From the NCBI RefSeq assembly GCF_900103665.1, contig NZ_FNGY01000008.1:297184-361183 (forward strand): a DNA stretch of 64,000 nucleotides, given 5' to 3'. The notes below the pieces were generated by a model, which had not been told where the DNA came from, searched no databases, and saw nothing but the letters and a program-made list of their open reading frames with translations. This DNA is from Pedobacter steynii. Its GTDB lineage: Bacteria > Bacteroidota > Bacteroidia > Sphingobacteriales > Sphingobacteriaceae. Each line of letters opens with the position of its first letter. Positions within the stretch are counted from its first letter, which is position 1. The translations under genes were made by a program, and so were the position numbers. Of this stretch, positions 45,318-54,613 are shown piece after piece.

Positions 45318-46634
45318 CTAAACCGCATCAGACAAAGAAGTAAAAGTAAAGTCCCTGATCTTCATTGGAGGAATCATGCCGCTTCCGGTTCTAACCGGCT
45401 TACCCAATGCTTCTACATTGTTCAGCATAATCACCGGACTTTCATTGAACCTAAAATTTTTCACTGGAAACTTAATCTCTCCATTCTCAATATAAAACGT
45501 ACCATCCCTGGTAAGCCCTGTCAGCAATAACGTTTGCGGATCTACAGACCGGATATACCAAAACCGCGTAACCAATATTCCCTTTTCCGTGCTTTTTATC
45601 AGTTCTTCTAAAGACTGCGTACCACCTTCCATTACGATACTGCGGTTAAAAGGAACCGGTTCTACACCTTTTTGCCCTGCCCAATATCTGGAATAGGCCA
45701 GGTTTTTCACCACTCCTTTCTCCACCCATTGCGTTCTTTTCACTTTCAACCCATCCTCGCTCCATGCGGCTGAAGGGACTTCAGGATTCATCGGATCGGA
45801 GTAAATATTTACATTTTCAGAGAACAGTTGTTCACCAAGTCGGGTTCCCCCTCCTTTTTTACTCATAAAACTTCTACCCTCGTCTGCACTGCGTGCATCA
45901 AATCCTCTGAACATATTTCCCAGCATATCACTTGCTGCCAACGGTTCCAATATCACCGTATATTTCCCTGGTTCGATTGCTTTTGCAGTCGCAGAGCCCA
46001 GGGCTTTTGATGCCGCAATCTTGCTTAGGGCCAGTGTATCCATTTTATCCAGGTCATTGAATTGCTGTTCGATATAACCTGAGCCTGTGCCTGCCTGATT
46101 TCTTACGGTTACCGAGAAAGCGACATTTGTTCTCTTATTATAGGCAAACAACCCTTTAGAGTTCATGATTGCGCCAAACCGTGTGGAGTTCTCCAGGAAT
46201 CCCGCGGCTTCCAGGTTGGCTGCCTTAGAAACCTGCAAGCTTTTGCCCACCATTTCGGCCCTGGTATCCGGCGTCATTGCCGCTGTATTTTCATTATATG
46301 TTGGCGATTCCTCAAAATCCTGAGCACCGAGCAGCGGCATAAATTCCGGGTTTTCCGGGGCCAGCATCGCCAGTTCTTCCGCTCTTTTCACTACTTTTTG
46401 CAGGGAGGCATCATCAAACTCATTGATGGTTGCTGTTCCTGTTTTCTTGCCAAAGGTGGAACTTACGGAAAGGTCCATCACGCTGATTTGCCCTGCGGTA
46501 GACACTGCATTTCTCGCATAGCGGATATTTCCACCATCGGAACCGTTCAGACTGATTTCACAGAACTCTGCTTTTGAAAAGCTAAGTACTTTTTTTAGTA
46601 TTGCCTGGGCTTCTTCTTTATTTAATATGGCCAT
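45318..46634 (-). CDS. PmbA/TldE-family protease subunit 2
   Basis: 438 aa paralogue of PmbA1, without signal peptide (MAILNKEEAQAILKKVLSFS) and without a zinc motif. Family blocks TINEFDDASLQKVVKRAEEL, KAIEPGKYTVILEPLAASD, DARSADEGRSFM and GLTRDGTFYIENGEIKFP are intact. It starts 2 bp after the tldD3 stop. The tail shares IRDFTFTSLSDAV with PmbA1, but the last 60 codons have clearly drifted in DNA, whereas the 3' non-coding block beyond the repeats has not. Confidence 0.92.
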   Translation of the reverse strand: MAILNKEEAQAILKKVLSFSKAEFCEISLNGSDGGNIRYARNAVSTAGQISVMDLSVSSTFGKKTGTATINEFDDASLQKVVKRAEELAMLAPENPEFMPLLGAQDFEESPTYNENTAAMTPDTRAEMVGKSLQVSKAANLEAAGFLENSTRFGAIMNSKGLFAYNKRTNVAFSVTVRNQAGTGSGYIEQQFNDLDKMDTLALSKIAASKALGSATAKAIEPGKYTVILEPLAASDMLGNMFRGFDARSADEGRSFMSKKGGGTRLGEQLFSENVNIYSDPMNPEVPSAAWSEDGLKVKRTQWVEKGVVKNLAYSRYWAGQKGVEPVPFNRSIVMEGGTQSLEELIKSTEKGILVTRFWYIRSVDPQTLLLTGLTRDGTFYIENGEIKFPVKNFRFNESPVIMLNNVEALGKPVRTGSGMIPPMKIRDFTFTSLSDAV

Positions 46635-46636
46635 AA

Positions 46637-48271
46637 TTAAATCTTTCTTGCTGTATTAATAACATTAACTCCATTAAAACGGGTAGTTGCACTACCATGA
46701 GACACTGCGCTGCTTTGCGAAGGTTGTCCTTTACCATCATTGAACGAACCACCTAAACGGTAATCGCGCTGATCGCATATTGCCGAGCAGGAATTCCAGA
46801 ACTCCTGGGTGTTCGACTGGTAGGCCACATCATTCAGCATGCCTGCGATTTTCCCATTTTTAATCTCATAAAATGTTTGTCCGCCGAACTGGAAATTATA
46901 GCGTTGCTGATCAATGGAGAAACTCCCGTTTCCGATGATATAGATCCCCTTCTCTACATTCTTTATCATATCATCTACACTTAGCTTTTCTTTTCCTGCT
47001 TCCAGCGAGATGTTCGGCATCCGCTGAAACTGCACATCATCCCAGCCCTGGGCATAGCAACAGCCCTGAGATTCATCAAGTCCAATGATGTGGGCCTGAT
47101 CGCGGGTCGCCTGATAGTTGACCAGAACTCCATCTTTAATGATGTCCCATTTTTTACATTTCACCCCTTCATCATCATATCCTACTGCGCCCAATGAACC
47201 GACCTGAGTTTTATCCGCAATCACATTTACCCTGTCGCTGCCGAATTTAAATTTCTTAGACTTCCATTTATCGAGGGTCAGGAAGCTTGTTCCCGCATAA
47301 TTCGCTTCATATCCCAATACCCTGTCCAACTCTGTCGGGTGACCAACAGATTCATGGATCGTGAGCCATAAATGCGAAGGATCCAGTACCAGGTCATATT
47401 TTCCTGGCTCTACAGATTTCGCTTTTACCTTCTCGCTGGCGTTCAGCGCTGCGGATTTGGCATCTTCCAGCATGTCGTAACGACCTTTATATCGGGTTAC
47501 TATCCCCTGCACCTTATCCTGAGGGCGGGCATTCATGTATTCATAGCCCATTCCCATTGGGGAGCTCAATGCTGATCTTGTTTGGAATTTTCCGGACTCC
47601 CGGTCTATCCTTGTTACATTAAATGAGGGATAGATGCGGTGAATGTCCTGATCTATATAAGAACCGTCTGTGGAGGCAAAGTATTTTTGTTCATTGACGG
47701 CAAAGATGACCGAGTTGACGAAGCTTGCGCCATTTTGCATGGCGATGTCATTCACGTTCAACAGCAGGTCTACCTTCTCCTTTACCGGAACTTCAAAGGC
47801 ATTGATTTCTATAGGTGTTTTCCAGCTTACCTCTCCAAAACCTTTCTGTGGGGCCAGTTGAACAGGTTCACCTTGTATTTTAGCATTCGCTTTCGCCACT
47901 GCTACTGCTTGTTCTGCCGCTTTGGCGACATCCTCTTTGGTCACCTTGTTTGTTGCCGCGAAACCCCAGCAGCCATTAGCCAGCACCCGCACACCAATAC
48001 CGAAGGATTCTGTATTCGCTACCCCCTGAACTCTTTTTTCACGCGTGGCGACAAATTGATTGAGGTAACGTCCGATCCGGATATCGGCATAAGTAGCACC
48101 TTTAGATTTTGCAGCATTTAATGCCACATCGGCGAGTTCTTTTTTAATTTTTACATCTACTCCCTCCAGTGCTTGTAAGGGATCTATTGGATTTCCGAAA
48201 GCAGAGAGGTCAGGAAGCATCAGCGCGCCCATCCCTATTCCGGATAAGTAGAGAAAGTCTTTTCTTTTCAA
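46637..48271 (-). CDS. TldD-family metalloprotease subunit 3, altered Tat-like signal
   Basis: 544 aa. The zinc motif HESVGH is present near residue 305, and the body matches TldD1 and TldD2. The N-terminus is MKRKDFLYLSGIGMGALML: the twin-arginine position reads RK, not RR, followed by a good hydrophobic stretch. RK is a weak Tat signal in known systems, so this copy may be exported less well, anchored or cytoplasmic. It is paired with pmbA2 (2 bp gap) and is the first protease gene after the MoxR-to-membrane protein run (68 bp after the preceding stop). Confidence 0.92.
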   Translation of the reverse strand: MKRKDFLYLSGIGMGALMLPDLSAFGNPIDPLQALEGVDVKIKKELADVALNAAKSKGATYADIRIGRYLNQFVATREKRVQGVANTESFGIGVRVLANGCWGFAATNKVTKEDVAKAAEQAVAVAKANAKIQGEPVQLAPQKGFGEVSWKTPIEINAFEVPVKEKVDLLLNVNDIAMQNGASFVNSVIFAVNEQKYFASTDGSYIDQDIHRIYPSFNVTRIDRESGKFQTRSALSSPMGMGYEYMNARPQDKVQGIVTRYKGRYDMLEDAKSAALNASEKVKAKSVEPGKYDLVLDPSHLWLTIHESVGHPTELDRVLGYEANYAGTSFLTLDKWKSKKFKFGSDRVNVIADKTQVGSLGAVGYDDEGVKCKKWDIIKDGVLVNYQATRDQAHIIGLDESQGCCYAQGWDDVQFQRMPNISLEAGKEKLSVDDMIKNVEKGIYIIGNGSFSIDQQRYNFQFGGQTFYEIKNGKIAGMLNDVAYQSNTQEFWNSCSAICDQRDYRLGGSFNDGKGQPSQSSAVSHGSATTRFNGVNVINTARKI

Positions 48272-48339
48272 GTGGTTCAGTTAGTTAGGTTAATAATAAT
48301 CCCAATTTACCTATTCTGAAAAGGAAAGGCTAAGAACTT

Positions 48340-50124
48340 CTATAACATTTTAGTTTCATACCATAAAAAAGTTACCGCCAGCAGGAAAGGGAAGAAAAAC
48401 CACCAAATTGAGACTTGCTTTTTCATCAAAATATTTGTTTCCAGCGGATTAATGGTGCTTTTCTGTCCTTTTACAAATGCCGCCGTGGCTTTCAGCTTCG
48501 CTATGTTTCGCTGTTCCTTCCAGTCCTGTTCCCTATAAACATAGAAAAACGCCGTTTTACCATTGAGGTTAAGCTCGTTCCAACCTGGTTTTGTTGCCCA
48601 GGTGCTGACCTGCCACTGGAATGGAAGTGCTATATTTTGTAAAGGGCTTAACCGGAGCCCATTGCTAATGATTAGCGGAACTTTTTCCGCTGCGTCCTGA
48701 TCTACCGTTATATTGATCCTTTGTCTGAATACCGGAATAACCGGATCGATATTCCAAAGCTCCGTTGCGGCTGCTTTTCTTGCGGTGCGATTAAGCAGGG
48801 CCGACCAAAAGTCTGCATAATCCTCCTTTTGGCCATTCAGGAGCCAATTGTAAGTCGTAGGGACGACGGTAGCCGTCACTTTTCCCATTCCATGAATGCG
48901 ACTGCTAACCAATACTTTGCCCGTCTTTTCTGTCAGCACTGGCTGGTCAGTAGTGGCTGTCCTCAGAAAGAGGGCCTGTTCAAAGGGCAAAGGACCGAAA
49001 AGACGTTCCTGCTCCGGGAGTTGAACCGTTAATGTTTTATTTTTAAGCTCCGGGGATTCATACCTGTCAAAACCCCTGCTAATGGCCGTTGTGGCTTTTA
49101 CACCTGTTATTCTGAGCAGCAGGCCAAGTCCGGAATCTACTGCAGTACGGATAGAGGCCAGCTCTGCAGCACTAAGTGCTTCCAATTCTCCCTCGTCTAT
49201 TACCAGGAGGTCTATCTTATTTAACAAAGTGGAATTGATCCTGTTGACATTGATATTTTCCGTATTGAGGAAATCGGTACTGTATTTATCCTTACTGATT
49301 CTGCTCCTGAAGATTACCGGGTATTGCTTTTCAAAAAGCCAGTTTTTAAGAAACTTATATTCAAAATCGGGATGAGCAGCAAGCAAGAGTATTTTCAGCG
49401 GTAAGGCCGGTTGTACGGCTACCGGCACAGGTTCCTTTGCCAGGGTATCTTTACCCTGCAATGCGATCAAATGATACACCGCCCGACCGGTTTGTTTGGG
49501 TCTTCCTTTTAAAGAAAACGTATTTTCTCCTTTAGCATTAATGGTCAGAGAATCCAGACTTTCACCTAAACCCTGCAACAGGATTTTAACCGGAAGATCT
49601 CCCTCCTGATTGTAAATCCCCTGCACAGACAAGGTTTCTGAACTTTTCAGCCTCGGGTTCCAGCTTGCAGAAATCAAGCCCTTTGGTCTGGCTGAAGGGT
49701 GAAAATTAAGCTGATAACCTTGCAACGCCGAAAGTTCATCTGTGGTCAGGCCATAACCATAAATGTTTAGATGATTGATTTCAGGTTCAGATTTCAAAAA
49801 ATAAGGAAGATCGGCAATGAGGCCAAGCTTTGGCATCTTTAAAGATTGAAAAAGCCCTGCGTCCGTTGTCAGCAGCCTGCCCTTCAGGTTTTTAACCGTG
49901 TCTTTTATTGCTCCTGTACTAAGGAAATTAAGCTCATGCGGTCGTTCCGGCCTTTCTACCTGATAAGTGACAGGAAATATAAATAAGGCAAAACAAATAA
50001 CCGCGATGGAACTGGCCAACAACCTCAAAGCCCTTCTGGCTTTGTTTGCCCTTCGCCATTCCTTAAACAACAGAAATCCGCCCAGGATCAGGCATAAGCC
50101 TATCACAAGATATTTAAAGTCCAT
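48340..50124 (-). CDS. Membrane-anchored GATase-like protein of the MoxR cluster
   Basis: About 594 aa from the ATG at 50124, which has a strong upstream GGAGAGGGAG and overlaps the preceding stop by 11 bp; a longer frame to 50151 is less likely. Two N-terminal helices (YLVIGLCLILGGFLLF and LLASSIAVICFALFIFPV) and one C-terminal helix (SIWWFFFPFLLAVTFLW) anchor it. Between them are a beta-rich periplasmic part and a class I glutamine amidotransferase-like fold (KILLLAAHPDFEYKFLKNWL, IDLLVIDEGELEAL). No catalytic Cys is evident, so it is probably a structural or binding domain. It resembles the large vWA/GATase membrane proteins near MoxR ATPases. Confidence 0.72.
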   Translation of the reverse strand: MDFKYLVIGLCLILGGFLLFKEWRRANKARRALRLLASSIAVICFALFIFPVTYQVERPERPHELNFLSTGAIKDTVKNLKGRLLTTDAGLFQSLKMPKLGLIADLPYFLKSEPEINHLNIYGYGLTTDELSALQGYQLNFHPSARPKGLISASWNPRLKSSETLSVQGIYNQEGDLPVKILLQGLGESLDSLTINAKGENTFSLKGRPKQTGRAVYHLIALQGKDTLAKEPVPVAVQPALPLKILLLAAHPDFEYKFLKNWLFEKQYPVIFRSRISKDKYSTDFLNTENINVNRINSTLLNKIDLLVIDEGELEALSAAELASIRTAVDSGLGLLLRITGVKATTAISRGFDRYESPELKNKTLTVQLPEQERLFGPLPFEQALFLRTATTDQPVLTEKTGKVLVSSRIHGMGKVTATVVPTTYNWLLNGQKEDYADFWSALLNRTARKAAATELWNIDPVIPVFRQRINITVDQDAAEKVPLIISNGLRLSPLQNIALPFQWQVSTWATKPGWNELNLNGKTAFFYVYREQDWKEQRNIAKLKATAAFVKGQKSTINPLETNILMKKQVSIWWFFFPFLLAVTFLWYETKML

Positions 50125-52303
50125 TTGCTCCCTCTCCTTTTTTAAGTGCATTAAAGTATTTCCGGTAGAGGTTTGACGCCGGAGGGGCTGAAGGTAATTG
50201 TGGAACAGCCTGTTCTTGTCCGATCATTTTTCCAATCGCGGCCTGAACCTTCTCGATTTCTTTTTCTGAGCTATTGCTACCCGTCATCAGTTTTCTCCAT
50301 CCCTTAAACGCGGGTAGAAAAACAGCCGGGTTATCTGAAGCTGCAACAACCATATATTTTTCCGTTTCCCTTAGTAAGCTGAGTTCTTCAGTCTTAAATA
50401 CTGTCGCCATTTTCCTGCTTTCCAATGCACTAAGTGCGCGTTTTAACAGTGCTGTCTTTTTATCCAATGGCTCAAAAGTATTTTTCTGTGAAGGCTGGCC
50501 GATCTTATCCAGTTCCCCGGAAAAGCGTTTTTCTTCTTTTAACTGTGCTACTTTAACGGTAGTCTTGGCCACATAAGCCCTGGATTTTTGCTGCAGGTCT
50601 TTCAGTAAGCGCAGCGCCTTATACTCAAAAGGTAAAGCATTCCTTGTTTTATAAGTTCTCAGTTGTAATTCAGAGCTCCACATTTCGGTAAGTACGGCTT
50701 TTAGCTGTGCTTTTAATTCAGGTTCAAAAAAGGTAGCATCTTCGGCGATGTCATGTTTATGGGAGTAGCTGTCCATAATGGCCTTTACATCTCCAAATTT
50801 TTCCGTCTGTTTTGTTTCCTTCTCTTCATGATGCGCTTCTCCTTCATGTGCATGTCCTTCCTCATGCCCCTCTTCGTGGTCATGGTCATGATCTGCTCCA
50901 ATTTCCGTTTCCGTCTCTTCTCCGAGGAATTTGCCGTAACGCAAACGCAACAGCCGCTGGTCTATCCCCAGTGCGTTGCTTCTGTTTTTAAAGCTTTCTT
51001 CCGTAATCTTAGGCTGTTCATCCAGGAGTTTCTCGGTATCCATAATGATCTGCCGCTGACTTCTGAAATACTCCGGCACCAGGTTAATGCCGTTGGTCAT
51101 CCCCGCCATACTCATGAGCTCAGCCGTATCCACAATAGAAACGAAGTATACATCCGACCTGCTCGCCTGCCCATGGTTATCTAGTGCTTTTACGAAAAAA
51201 TAGAGCTCATCACCTGGTTTCATGCCCAGGGATTTCAAGTCTATCGTTTTGCTTAAGGACATTGATTTGCTATTGTTAAAACCCTTGTCAAAAAGGAGTT
51301 TTTTTTCCGTAAAACTAACTCCTTCCCCTTTTCCGCTCGCCATAGTCGCAGAAATGGAGGCGTCTTTAATGCCATAATCATCATTTAAATGAAGCATCAG
51401 GCTGAGGCGTTGGGGCTGTCCAAAGTCTATCGTGGTATGCGGTTTAGGTTGGGTAATTCTGATCGAAACCGGCAGGTCCGGGATCAGCTCCAGCTGATAA
51501 AGATCTGATTTCTTTCCATCCAGCTCGACCTGATAAAATCCAGGCTGATGAATCGTTTTTAAAAAGCTCCATTCCAGCCCCTTTCCATCTTTGGAATGCA
51601 GACTGGCCATCTCCCGGTCGTTAAAAATAAGCTTTAACGTTTTGACCGGCTCATTTGTGCGGATCTCCCATTTGAGCAGGGAGCCTGTTGCTGCTTTAAC
51701 TGAAAACTGCTCCTGTTTCCGTTCCGGCAAACCGGTATAAGACGGAGGGTTGATATTTAGGGAAAAAGAAGCGATTTGAGGGGGTATCCGTTCTTTTACG
51801 ATGTTAGTCCTATATTTAGAGGAATGAGCTTCTATAGCGTAGCCTAAAGGCTTTAGATAAGAAATGAAAAAGCTTAATCCAAACCCAATGATCATGAACA
51901 ATATCGAGAGTCCTAATTTCTTTAGCGGCGCTGCAGGTGTTTGTATCTGGTTAAGGAGCACTTCGACCTTCTGTTGTTGTAAACGTTCCAGCAACGACAG
52001 TTCATTGACTGGCCTCAACAAAATCCCTGTACTCTCTTCGAGTTCCGGGAATTTTCTGTCCAGATACCTGGAGATGCCAGGCGCATCTATCTTCCAAAAA
52101 GGATAAATCAGGTTAAAGATCACAAACACCATCAGGAAGATAACGACAACTGTTTTCCAATCCGCTAAAGGAAACAGATAAATCAGCATTGCACCAGCAA
52201 ACAGGGAAAAACCAAGGCTAAGGGCAATCAGTTGTAACAACCTGAATATCCTCCATTGCCTTTTCCAGCTATAAATCCTTTTTCCTGCTTCCTGCTCAAC
52301 CAT
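50114..52303 (-). CDS. DUF4175-like membrane protein with His-rich loop
   Basis: 729 aa. Three hydrophobic segments lie near residues 21-45, 51-70 and 130-150, followed by a long periplasmic region with beta-domains (PPSYTGLPERK, LHLNDDYGIKDASISA) and a helical C-terminal half. Residues about 470-492 form a His/Asp/Glu-rich stretch (DHDHDHEEGHEEGHAHEG and following), a likely metal-binding loop. This matches the DUF4175 proteins of MoxR-DUF58-BatA clusters, whose function is unknown. Its start overlaps the BatA-like stop by 8 bp and its stop overlaps the next start, showing tight translational coupling. Confidence 0.8.
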   Translation of the reverse strand: MVEQEAGKRIYSWKRQWRIFRLLQLIALSLGFSLFAGAMLIYLFPLADWKTVVVIFLMVFVIFNLIYPFWKIDAPGISRYLDRKFPELEESTGILLRPVNELSLLERLQQQKVEVLLNQIQTPAAPLKKLGLSILFMIIGFGLSFFISYLKPLGYAIEAHSSKYRTNIVKERIPPQIASFSLNINPPSYTGLPERKQEQFSVKAATGSLLKWEIRTNEPVKTLKLIFNDREMASLHSKDGKGLEWSFLKTIHQPGFYQVELDGKKSDLYQLELIPDLPVSIRITQPKPHTTIDFGQPQRLSLMLHLNDDYGIKDASISATMASGKGEGVSFTEKKLLFDKGFNNSKSMSLSKTIDLKSLGMKPGDELYFFVKALDNHGQASRSDVYFVSIVDTAELMSMAGMTNGINLVPEYFRSQRQIIMDTEKLLDEQPKITEESFKNRSNALGIDQRLLRLRYGKFLGEETETEIGADHDHDHEEGHEEGHAHEGEAHHEEKETKQTEKFGDVKAIMDSYSHKHDIAEDATFFEPELKAQLKAVLTEMWSSELQLRTYKTRNALPFEYKALRLLKDLQQKSRAYVAKTTVKVAQLKEEKRFSGELDKIGQPSQKNTFEPLDKKTALLKRALSALESRKMATVFKTEELSLLRETEKYMVVAASDNPAVFLPAFKGWRKLMTGSNSSEKEIEKVQAAIGKMIGQEQAVPQLPSAPPASNLYRKYFNALKKGEGANGL

Positions 52304-53723
52304 GATTCCTCTTGTTTTTGTTGCTAAAAGACAGGACTCGTTCCAGAAGGAAAATAGCCAGTGCCAGCATCCAGAAGAACCGGTTCAAAGGCTCCTGCAC
52401 GCCTTCTTTATCCATCCCCGCAGATTGAACTGCTGAAGCATGCTTTGAGGAGAATAAACCGGCAGTCCTTCTTTGATCCTCTGAATGTGTTTCAAAACCA
52501 AAGCCGGAACCCTGGCCGGCATTTTCATTTCCCAAAATAATGGGCATTAATGCCTTTACAAACTGCCCGCTCCAAACGAGTGTGGTCCATTGCGGATTCA
52601 GCCTGCTGTAAAAATGATAATGATCAGGAGACTTTTCTTTTTCTAATGAAAGTACCGGCCTGCCGAAACCATCCTTCCAAATGCTTTCGCCCTGTTCAGC
52701 AGGGGCAACAATTCTCTTGTTCAATGCAACGATTGCTTCATTGCCTGCTTTTCCGGGCTGAAGATCAATCAGGGAATGAACGGCAACTGTTTTCCCGGTT
52801 TCATAACTGAATAGCCGCCCGGCCTGATTTATATTTTTAAGGAAGTTGTTTGCAAGGGGTTGATCGGAAAGCCAGAAGCCTATGTCGTATTTTAAATCAC
52901 TGTTATATTGATTATTCCATTGCTTTACCTCTATTTTTCGTTTTGTAAAATCAGCGATAGCATCCAGTGCGGCCATTACATAATTTCCGTCTTCTGTATT
53001 TCCCCCATTAAAGAGCAAAACAGAAACCGATGCTGGTTCTTTTGCAGTATCAAGGCTGCGGTAACTGGTCAGGGATGGGCTGGATGTCGCTTCATAAGTT
53101 TTTCCTGCGGAAACAGTCGTCCAATTGCGAACCGTATCTGTTTTTCCGGTCTCTTTCCATTGCAGGTTGAAATCAACCGCAGGCAATGCTCCTGTTAGTT
53201 TATTCAATTGCTGATCTGCGTACAATGTTACCGGAAATCCAGTTGGCAAGCGCTCATTTAACTGCGTTAGTAAAGAGAGATAACTCGCTGTTTTATGATC
53301 ACTTAAGCTATCCTTTGTTAAGGTGTCATTCAGGTTTATTTTCAAGAAACCGATATCAAAATTCCGCAATTCGTAACCCGTTTTAAGAAGGGAGTCTATG
53401 CTTTTTTTCTGTTTCCGGTAGGTCGAAGAAAAGCGATGCTTCTCCATCAGCAGCCAACCTTTCTGCCCCCCTTTTCCTGCTTCTTTCCTCATATAGGGTT
53501 CCGCCAGCAGAAAAGCAAGTAAGATGATCAGCAGCAACCTCAACAGCAGCAACAGCCAGTCTGCGATGCGGTAACTCCTGGAGCTTAATGGTGCGGCTTC
53601 TCCCAATAGACTAATGCTGCCGATTTTAAGTGTTTTCCCCTGCTTCACATTCCATAGGTGAATGATCAGGGGGATGATCAATCCTGCAAGCGCAAATAAA
53701 CCGATGGGATAAAGTAATGACAC
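52296..53723 (-). CDS. BatA-type membrane protein (double-helix N-terminal domain)
   Basis: 475 aa. It begins MSLLYPIGLFALAGLIIPLI and then IIHLWNVKQGKTLKIGSISLL, the BatA/aerotolerance N-terminal two-helix domain, followed by a second helix (ADWLLLLLRLLLIILLAFLL). A C-terminal helix lies at FFWMLALAIFLLERVL. The central periplasmic part has a partial vWA-like or GATase-like appearance without a complete MIDAS. It lies 2 bp after the DUF58 gene and belongs to the MoxR cluster. Confidence 0.83.
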   Translation of the reverse strand: MSLLYPIGLFALAGLIIPLIIHLWNVKQGKTLKIGSISLLGEAAPLSSRSYRIADWLLLLLRLLLIILLAFLLAEPYMRKEAGKGGQKGWLLMEKHRFSSTYRKQKKSIDSLLKTGYELRNFDIGFLKINLNDTLTKDSLSDHKTASYLSLLTQLNERLPTGFPVTLYADQQLNKLTGALPAVDFNLQWKETGKTDTVRNWTTVSAGKTYEATSSPSLTSYRSLDTAKEPASVSVLLFNGGNTEDGNYVMAALDAIADFTKRKIEVKQWNNQYNSDLKYDIGFWLSDQPLANNFLKNINQAGRLFSYETGKTVAVHSLIDLQPGKAGNEAIVALNKRIVAPAEQGESIWKDGFGRPVLSLEKEKSPDHYHFYSRLNPQWTTLVWSGQFVKALMPIILGNENAGQGSGFGFETHSEDQRRTAGLFSSKHASAVQSAGMDKEGVQEPLNRFFWMLALAIFLLERVLSFSNKNKRNHG

Positions 53724-53725
53724 AG

Positions 53726-54613
53726 CTAGACCTTTAATTTGTTTCTTTGGTTTAAAAAATCCCTCAAAGCCTGATCAAGAGGCTCGTCAGTTCTGATCAT
53801 CCGGTAGGAAATCCTTCTGTCGAGCAGTTTCATCCGGGTACTTTCCAGGTATTGTTCCAGCTTTTGCTGATATGTTTTTCTTGTTTTCTCCTGATCGATC
53901 TGAATGGTTCTTTTGCTTTCCAGGTCTTCAAAAGAAGTATACCCTTTAAAATCAAGGTCGATCTCATTCCCGGACATCAAATGAAAAACGACCACTTCAT
54001 GCCGGAGTGTGTTCAGGGTATCCAGCAGGGTGAAAATCTCATTGTTAGTTTCATACAGGTCTGTGATAAAGATCAGCAGCTCCCGCTTTTGTACACCCGC
54101 ATAGAGTTCTTTATAATGGATCGGCCGGGTGAAAACCCCTTCTGGTTTAATCTGTTCCAGCTGATAGAATAGTCTCGCCAGGTGCTGAAAATCCTGTTTC
54201 GCCAACATCGAGAATATCCCGGCAGACTGGAATACATACAAACCGATCGCATCGCCCTGCAAATTCCCGAGGTAGGCCAATGAAGCTGCGAGGTAACGGG
54301 CATAATCCATTTTCGTAAAATCTCCGTCCTGATGGTTCATCGAGGCACTCGCATCAATCAAGAGGCGGACAGAGATATTGGTTTCTATTTCTGATTCCCT
54401 GATGTAATAACGGTCTGAACGGGCAAACATCTTCCAGTCCAGTGAACGCAGGTCATCTCCGGGCTGGTAACTTCTATATTGACTAAATTCCAGTCCGGGG
54501 CCCTTTAGCGTACTTTTGTTGATGCCGTTCATAAAGCCGTCAATTGTCGTTTTTGCCGACAATGAAAGCGATTTAATGGCCATCATTACTTTGGGGTCCA
54601 GCAGCCTGCTCAT
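53726..54613 (-). CDS. DUF58 vWA-like protein of the MoxR cluster
   Basis: 295 aa. The DUF58 signature is GLEFSQYRSYQPGDDLRSLDWKM-like text at about 40-62 and ARSDRYYIRESE. A vWA-type fold follows with the MIDAS motif DASAS (D87, S89, S91). No membrane segment is visible, so it is cytoplasmic or peripheral. DUF58 proteins are the usual partners of MoxR AAA+ ATPases. Its ATG overlaps the moxR stop (TAATG), the mark of translational coupling. Confidence 0.93.
   Translation of the reverse strand: MSRLLDPKVMMAIKSLSLSAKTTIDGFMNGINKSTLKGPGLEFSQYRSYQPGDDLRSLDWKMFARSDRYYIRESEIETNISVRLLIDASASMNHQDGDFTKMDYARYLAASLAYLGNLQGDAIGLYVFQSAGIFSMLAKQDFQHLARLFYQLEQIKPEGVFTRPIHYKELYAGVQKRELLIFITDLYETNNEIFTLLDTLNTLRHEVVVFHLMSGNEIDLDFKGYTSFEDLESKRTIQIDQEKTRKTYQQKLEQYLESTRMKLLDRRISYRMIRTDEPLDQALRDFLNQRNKLKV

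Noticed and set aside
45189..45530. Plus-strand ORF of 113 aa with repeated LLFQ/SCS text
   Set aside because: It is the translation of the 14-bp repeat array and then runs antisense into pmbA2; no start signal or homology.
40199..48271. TldD/PmbA as maturation enzymes of a local microcin or RiPP
   Set aside because: No precursor peptide, cyclodehydratase or transporter gene is found near; only the envelope cluster.
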